DNA of 25,000 nt from Priapulus caudatus (Eukaryota; Priapulida; Priapulimorpha; Priapulimorphida; Priapulidae): NCBI RefSeq assembly GCF_000485595.1, contig NW_014577065.1:1099425-1124424 (forward strand), written 5' to 3'. The notes beneath the pieces were generated by a model, which saw only the letters and a program-made list of their open reading frames with translations, did no database searches and was not told the origin of the DNA. The position numbers and the translations under genes were made by a program. This document shows, in pieces, positions 20,127 to 25,000 of this stretch. Positions within the stretch are counted from its first letter, which is position 1; every line of letters begins with the position of its first letter.

Positions 20127-20211
20127 CAGAATTGAATAATAATAGATCTATATTTATTCTATAATATAGATCTATTTAGCTATAATAAAGATATATTATT
20201 ATTCACTCCTG
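20127..20211. mobile_element. Candidate MITE copy 1 (85 bp)
   Basis: Terminal inverted repeats CAGAATTGAATAATAATA (20127-20144) and TATTATTATTCACTCCTG (20194-20211) differ at two positions. They are flanked by ACATTAT (20120-20126) and ATATTAT (20212-20218), a 6-of-7 direct repeat. The right end (ACTCCTG then ATATTA) is shared with the element ending at 21043. The interior is AT-rich and itself partly self-complementary around AGATCTAT. Confidence 0.6.
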
Positions 20212-20438
20212 ATATTATGTTTTCTTGATGGCATCACGCGTGCCCAATACGCTAGCAAACGTATAGTGCGTATCTAATTCGGTTGTATGCGATCGATTTG
20301 TGCTAATCACTTGGCCGAAAAAAATAGCCTATGTCCCCTGTTGTCATTTCTAACACCCACATACGGTAGGTATCGATTGTCTACGGAATTAGATAAACGC
20401 GCATCGAATATGCACATGCCGAGTGGATCTCATTTCCT

Positions 20439-20469
<31 letters not shown>

Positions 20470-20495
20470 CACGCACACACACCACACACACACGT
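20439..20495 (+). repeat. GCAC-type array
   Basis: GCAC tetranucleotides grading into CACA and ACAC. Confidence 0.88.
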
Positions 20496-20965
20496 AACGC
20501 ACGCAGTGCTCGCGTATGCCGAACAACAGCGTCAGTGATACGCGCGCACACACCTGTGAACTCCATACGAACTCCGATGGCGACGACGCGGCGACGTCGC
20601 GGCGACCTATCAGAGCCACGTTGCCACGCGGACGTGAAACACTGTTGCATATACCGATAGCCGAGTTTTTCACTAGCTAGATTTACCCCTCCGCCGCTCC
20701 TTCTGCCCTGGCCAGATGTAAGATAAAACAAAGCGCAGGAGAAGCGCGCTGAGGCGTCGAGTGACGGCTGAGTTTTTGCGCGCGCTTTGCGTGCGCCACG
20801 TCGTCTGACGGTCGTCGCCTCGGCAAAACGTGTAGCCGTATTGAACGCCAACAGAGGCAACGATCGACGTTTCGAGGGGCAGGCAGGTAGCTAGTAGCTA
20901 GTAGCAGCTGCACTGGCTCCAAAAACAACTCTCCTTGGCTCCACGCCGCTGAGTCTACATATTAG

Positions 20966-21043
20966 CAGGGGTTAATAATGACAATTATTCATTTGCAATT
21001 TACTCATTTACACATTTACAATTTTGGACATTATTAACTCCTG
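20966..21043. mobile_element. Candidate MITE copy 2 (78 bp)
   Basis: Terminal inverted repeats CAGGGGTTAATAATG (20966-20980) and CATTATTAACTCCTG (21029-21043) match at 14 of 15 positions. The flanks ATATTAG (20959-20965 and 21044-21050) are an exact 7-bp direct duplication, as expected of a target-site duplication. It has no coding capacity. Together with the copy at 20127-20211 it suggests a non-autonomous DNA transposon family; the superfamily is not clear from so few bases. Confidence 0.65.
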
Positions 21044-21050
21044 ATATTAG

Positions 21051-21630
21051 ATGAGACGTTAAACATTTTATTGAGGCATTTAGACGTGCTTTTTTCCAAT
21101 TAACTACGACATATTAGATAAGACTTGCGTTAGATTTGTATATTTGAGCCCACGGTCAACATCGCTGGCGTTGATGCTCCATAACTTACTGAATCAGTCT
21201 AGGTTGTAGCTGCTACTGGGGGCGGATTCGTCAAGAAGACAAGTTAGTTGTCTGACCCTGTTGCTGGCTTGTCTGCACGAGTCCGTCAGTGCTACACGGG
21301 GAGAAGCGATCAACAGCAGGCAGACTATGAAGATGCAACGAGACCGAGCGCTAGACTAACTTGCTGTTATAATAGTGCAGCTATGTATTAGAATGGGACT
21401 ACAGGTGTAGATTATCACTACGTAATTCTGCGTGTCTTACTAAAGGGACTTTAGTATTTGCTCACGACGGCTGGCTATGTATGGTACACACGAGGGCCAG
21501 CGTAATTAATACGACTCGACTCGGCACCCCACGTTCTTCATTCGCTAGGCTGACTCGAAAAGTTTCTTTGCCTTACGGCCCACGAGTGAATTTATTCTCA
21601 GCGACGAATGGATCCGGTCTAGTTCATCTT
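21051..21630. other. Unique intron 2 DNA
   Basis: Normal-complexity DNA between the second candidate MITE and the (AC)n block. Nothing recognised. Confidence 0.5.
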
Positions 21631-21631
<1 letters not shown>

Positions 21632-21709
<78 letters not shown>

Positions 21710-22022
21710 CACACACTACAGCACACACAGCCAGGCACCACGATCAGATGCGCAGACGCACAACCAGAACACAGCAAAATCAAATCAACCACACGTGTCT
21801 CTGTGAGTTGCCACTATCAAAACAGCACACACACAACACACACACACACACACACCACACACCACATCGGCGCACAATACACACCACTCTACGCACGGGG
21901 TCACGCACTCACGACGCAGCACATACGCACGCCGCGCACAGCACACACACACTACACACACATCACCACACACCACACACACACACAACACACAACATTT
22001 CACACACACACACACACACCTC
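21632..22022 (+). repeat. (AC)n microsatellite and long degenerate ACAC-rich tail
   Basis: Near-pure AC from 21632 to about 21708, then about 300 bp of ACAC, CACCACA and ACGC mixtures. The His-Thr frame crossing it is a repeat product. Confidence 0.92.
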
Positions 22023-22540
22023 ATCTCACTCACCTCACTATATGCGCGTCGCAAAGTGTGCCACCCGCCGGCAATATTTGCTGTGGTAATGACTTTTCCG
22101 AAAAGAACAGGAGAAGGGAGACGGTTTAGAGTGTTGTTTTCTACGTGCGTCACCTTGGCACTAGTGCCTCCCCCATTCCCTCCGCGGTAATCCGTGGCAG
22201 CAGCGTCCGCATTAGCAGCATCGCTAGCGCCTTATTACCTCGATTATTCATCGCTGTTATTATTACAGCGCGATTACATTTCGTATTCGCGTTAGCCGGC
22301 GGAAATAAATACGCCTCTGTAGTTGGAGCCGTCGCCACGCCGGGTCGCTTCGCATCACACCGTCAGTGTTTAAATGGAGAGACATGCGAGTTTCGCCTGA
22401 CGTAGTTGAGCTGCTGTGCACCGAGCGCGACAAAGCAGCAAATGGGCTTGCTGTCGATAAGGGGTGCACGTGTCTGTAGGTATATATATACGGACGTGCG
22501 CGCACGCACTAGGCAGGAGGGTGAGAGCTGTATGCTAGGT

Positions 22541-22611
22541 AGCTCTAGAACTATAGCCCTTAGCTTTGCCACGGGCCTGTTGCAAAGCGAAAGGGCTATA
22601 GTTCTAGAGCT
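22541..22611. repeat. Dispersed hairpin repeat, copy B (near-perfect foldback)
   Basis: The left arm 22541-22561 (starting AGCTCTAGAACTATAGCCC) is exactly complementary to the right arm 22591-22611. After a 1x2 internal loop, GCTTTGC (22563-22569) pairs with GCAAAGC (22582-22588), leaving a 12-base loop. A 16-bp direct repeat with one mismatch lies at 22524-22539 and 22606-22621; the second copy overlaps the end of the right arm. It shares sequence with copy A at 9247-9293. It is most likely a miniature foldback element; a pre-miRNA-like hairpin is possible but less likely given the second copy. Confidence 0.8.
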
Positions 22612-22884
22612 GTGTGCTAGGAAGGAGCACTCGGGTCGAGAAACGGGGATAGCGGTAGCGCGACGCTTTATATTTCCATGTCACATCGCCTGTAACTTCG
22701 CCATGGTCGACGAGAATTATTATGTTGTAAGAGTGTCCGCGGTAAAATTTAGAGCGAGAAAGAGAGGATACCAGATAAAGCGATAAAGAAAGAAGAGGAG
22801 GGAGGAAGGGCGAGAAAATGAGGGGGGAAGACGGTCAGAGAATCGAAAGCAACGAGTAAGAAACAGAGAGCGAGGGAGAAAGAG

Positions 22885-22932
22885 AAAGAGAAGAAGAAGA
22901 AGAAGAAGAAGAAGAAGAAGAAGGATGATGAT

Positions 22933-22979
<47 letters not shown>

Positions 22980-23000
22980 TGATGGCGATGATGATGATGA
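22885..23000 (+). repeat. (GAA)n followed by (GATGAC)n
   Basis: GAA triplets at about 22889-22922, GAT triplets, a regular GATGAC hexanucleotide run (about 22931-22977), then GAT again. Confidence 0.93.
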
Positions 23001-23039
23001 ACAAAAAGAAGAATTAGTGTTTGTGTGTGTGTGTGCGAC

Positions 23040-23430
23040 GGGGAGCGTAAATGGGAGAAGAACAATTAGCCAGGCGCGCGTGTATTCGAGGCAAAGACTA
23101 TGCTCAAAGTCAAATTACTACTACTATACAATTAAATAACTGGTCCAGTTCTCTCTGACGGCTCCATTCTGCCGTGGGCATTAGTGATAGGTATGAAGGT
23201 ATAAAGACAGCTCAGGGGCGTAGATTATTATGCAGCGTGCATGAACGGTGAGCAATCAGGTATAAACCCTATAGAGATTGTAGATTAAATTCACGCGTCA
23301 CACGTGACCTATAAACCTCGGCGTTAATGAACGTGTGAGAAATTTCCATGAAGGAATTAAATACCGGATTTTTATCCGAGTCCTGATAGCAGAATAATGT
23401 AGCAGGTCCCAACGATATTTTTGGAAACAT
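23040..23430. other. Unique intron 2 DNA
   Basis: Normal-complexity DNA; one CACGTGACCT (E-box plus AGGTCA-type half-site) at about 23301-23310. No coding signal. Confidence 0.45.
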
Positions 23431-23437
23431 GAAAAAG

Positions 23438-23490
23438 TGAGATAGAGAGAGAGTGGGGGGGGGGGAGAGAGAGAGAGAGAGGATAGAGAG
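23438..23490 (+). repeat. (GA)n with poly-G
   Basis: GAGA repeats interrupted by a run of about 11 G near 23455. Confidence 0.9.
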
Positions 23491-23559
23491 CGAGGGGGAT
23501 GAGATATAGCAAAAGGGTACAAGAGAGAAGGAGAATTAAACAGAGGAAGAGACATAGAG

Positions 23560-24590
23560 GCGAAAGTGTGTATAAGTTACGGTGCGTTAGTGTGCTTAAC
23601 CCCCAGCAGTGCGAAACAGGCGAATTCATTTATAATTATTAGCCAAAACAGTGAAAGCGTGAACTGTCGCTTTCGTTCAGAAATACATGTTTGCGTTGAT
23701 GTGCATCCGAAGCATTGTTGCATCCTAGCGTACACACGTAGTCGGTGGGCCGTTTGTCATTTTTCTGCTGGCACAGTTCAGTGAATAGCAACAACATAAT
23801 TTGTTAGCCCATATATTCCGTAAAGTGAAAACTACAGAACGCTGACCCACATTGAGTTCATGTACCTCTGTAGACTGTCCCTATGAATTCGTTCTGCTCT
23901 CGCTCGGTACACTGCACCTTTAACACCAAATGACTACGTGCGCACGTAGGTAAGCCGAATGAATATAATTTTCACACAAATTTCCACGTTTCCCATTGTA
24001 CGCCTTGCGTATGCGGGAAACACTTGCGCGAAATGCAATGCAGGTTATCTCCGAACGGAACACACCCTAAACACTCCCAAGCGCAAAATTGGCGGAGAGG
24101 GGGTGCGAAAACGAGCGGCAGATTTCGCGCCAGTCTAGCGTATGCGCGGAGGCGTATGTAGCCTCGTAACCTGGTGACTTACTCTGCCGACGAGCCATTT
24201 GCTCTCCTTTGATTACGTAAACGCAGCCCGGTAGATATACTTTCTCTGTGTTTCTAGGTTAACGGCTGTTTGACAATCGCCACTGTTAGGCAGAACGGGT
24301 TCATCTTCTTCCACGTCCCAAAAAAGTTTCTATGGGCCCATAGATTCCCGCTAACGAGTGCCCCTCTCTCTCTCGTGATGGTGCCTTTAGGGTTGTTAGC
24401 AGATACCAGCTAATGATGATAAGTAGGATGGGAAATTCATACCTGTCTTACTTGCTAATCTAGTAAGACAAGTATTGGGAGATTTAAGAAGCCTACTTTT
24501 CGTGGGTCAGTGGCGTCAATGGCCACGCGAAATCTATATATTAGGGTCGTTGGAAAGACACCACAATTCTAACCACTCGCTTGCATTCTC
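23560..24590. other. Unique intron 2 DNA
   Basis: About 1 kb of normal-complexity DNA. It contains an E2F-like TTTCGCGCC at 24123-24131 and a perfect 9-bp hairpin TGTCTTACT/AGTAAGACA at 24444-24470 with a 9-base loop. No exon was recognised. Confidence 0.45.
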
Positions 24591-24594
24591 GCTT

Positions 24595-24637
24595 CCGCCC
24601 CTCTTCTCTCTGTCTCTCCCTCTCCCTCTCCATCTCG

Positions 24638-24670
<33 letters not shown>

Positions 24671-24900
24671 ACGCATCCGCTATCTCTCCTTCCTCTGACG
24701 TTCCTTCGCGCGCGCCCCTTCTTTTCCTACATCTACCTGTCCACCTTTCGTTCTTTATCTGCCCCGTGCTCACGTTTTGATGGGTGGGACTTGCTCCCAT
24801 TGTTCCCCGTCTCTCATGCTCACTATCCCCTCTCCCTCTTTCCTCCTCCATTTTTCTCCTTTTCTCGCTCGCTTTCTATCTCCCTTTATTTCTCTCCCAG
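24595..24900 (+). repeat. Pyrimidine-rich (CT)n tract
   Basis: CT-rich + strand with a pure CT core at about 24641-24670, then looser CT/TTC-rich DNA to about 24900. Confidence 0.85.
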
Positions 24901-25000
24901 CACGTCTATAAATCAGGGATGCGAGCCTGCCGGGCACCACTATGTCAATCATCGGGCGGCACTGCCAGGCCGGTGTCGGCTGCGGCGAAAAAACATCGCA

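Larger units (their letters stand above)
16251..25000 (+). other. Start of intron 2 of the COUP-TF/svp gene (right end outside window)
   Basis: It begins GTAGGT after phase 1. The family continues with an Asp-Ala-Cys-Gly block and roughly 90 more residues in a last exon. I read the rest of the + strand for that block and for the conserved SFNWPY ending and found neither, so the last exon is inferred to lie beyond 25000 and the intron to be longer than 8,749 bp. It holds many microsatellites, two small inverted-repeat elements (20127-20211 and 20966-21043) and a hairpin repeat (22541-22611). Confidence 0.8.

Noticed and set aside
21481-22089. 202-codon + strand frame with His-Thr repeats
   Set aside because: Covers the (AC)n block; repeat-driven.
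24904-24912. TATAAAT near the right edge considered as a promoter
   Set aside because: No supporting initiator, coding start or other promoter motif within the remaining 90 bases.

Overview
This is a eukaryotic, metazoan window dominated by non-coding DNA and holding one recognisable gene. The gene is a COUP-TF / NR2F orphan nuclear receptor, the family of Drosophila seven-up (svp), on the + strand. Two coding exons are visible. Exon 1 (10549-10987) carries a short N-terminal region and the complete two-finger DNA-binding domain. Exon 2 (15729-16250) carries the hinge and most of the ligand-binding domain. Both have canonical splice sites in matching phase and together encode about 320 residues. 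The final exon (end of the ligand-binding domain and AF-2 helix) was not found and is presumably beyond the right edge, so intron 2 exceeds 8.7 kb. Residue choices such as CRGSRNC between the second-finger cysteines, RGRVPPTQP in the hinge and TSRYGQCMQ in the ligand-binding domain look more like protostome svp than vertebrate NR2F1/2, so I infer a protostome invertebrate. I cannot name the species.

Layout. 1-3.9 kb: intergenic, with a GTCC/GTCT array, (TA)n, an ACGC array, (GT)n, and (GA)n facing (CT)n. 3.9-5.7 kb: a long domain of triplet-period arrays (GAT, GAC, GTC/GTG, CAG, GAA, AGC). 5.8-6.9 kb: GC-rich, apparently non-repetitive DNA with homeodomain-type TAATTA cores, three AATTAGCGA copies, a G-rich 24-bp minisatellite and three perfect TGACGTCA sites; this is the best candidate distal regulatory block. 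6.9-8.3 kb: more triplet arrays and a spaced pair of AGGTCA half-sites. 8.3-9.5 kb: mixed DNA with a small hairpin repeat. 9.5-10.55 kb: GC-rich probable promoter and 5' leader with two CCAAT boxes and an X-box-like palindrome. 10.99-15.73 kb: intron 1. 16.25-25 kb: start of intron 2, with two very small inverted-repeat elements that look like one MITE family and a second, better-formed copy of the hairpin repeat.

The receptor is expected to act in the nucleus as a transcription factor on AGGTCA-type repeats. The CRE cluster, homeodomain motifs, CCAAT boxes and AGGTCA pair could contribute to its own regulation, but this rests on position and motif match alone. Nearly all other open frames are by-products of simple repeats or antisense shadows of the two exons. 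No bacterial, viral, CRISPR or RNA-gene features were recognised.
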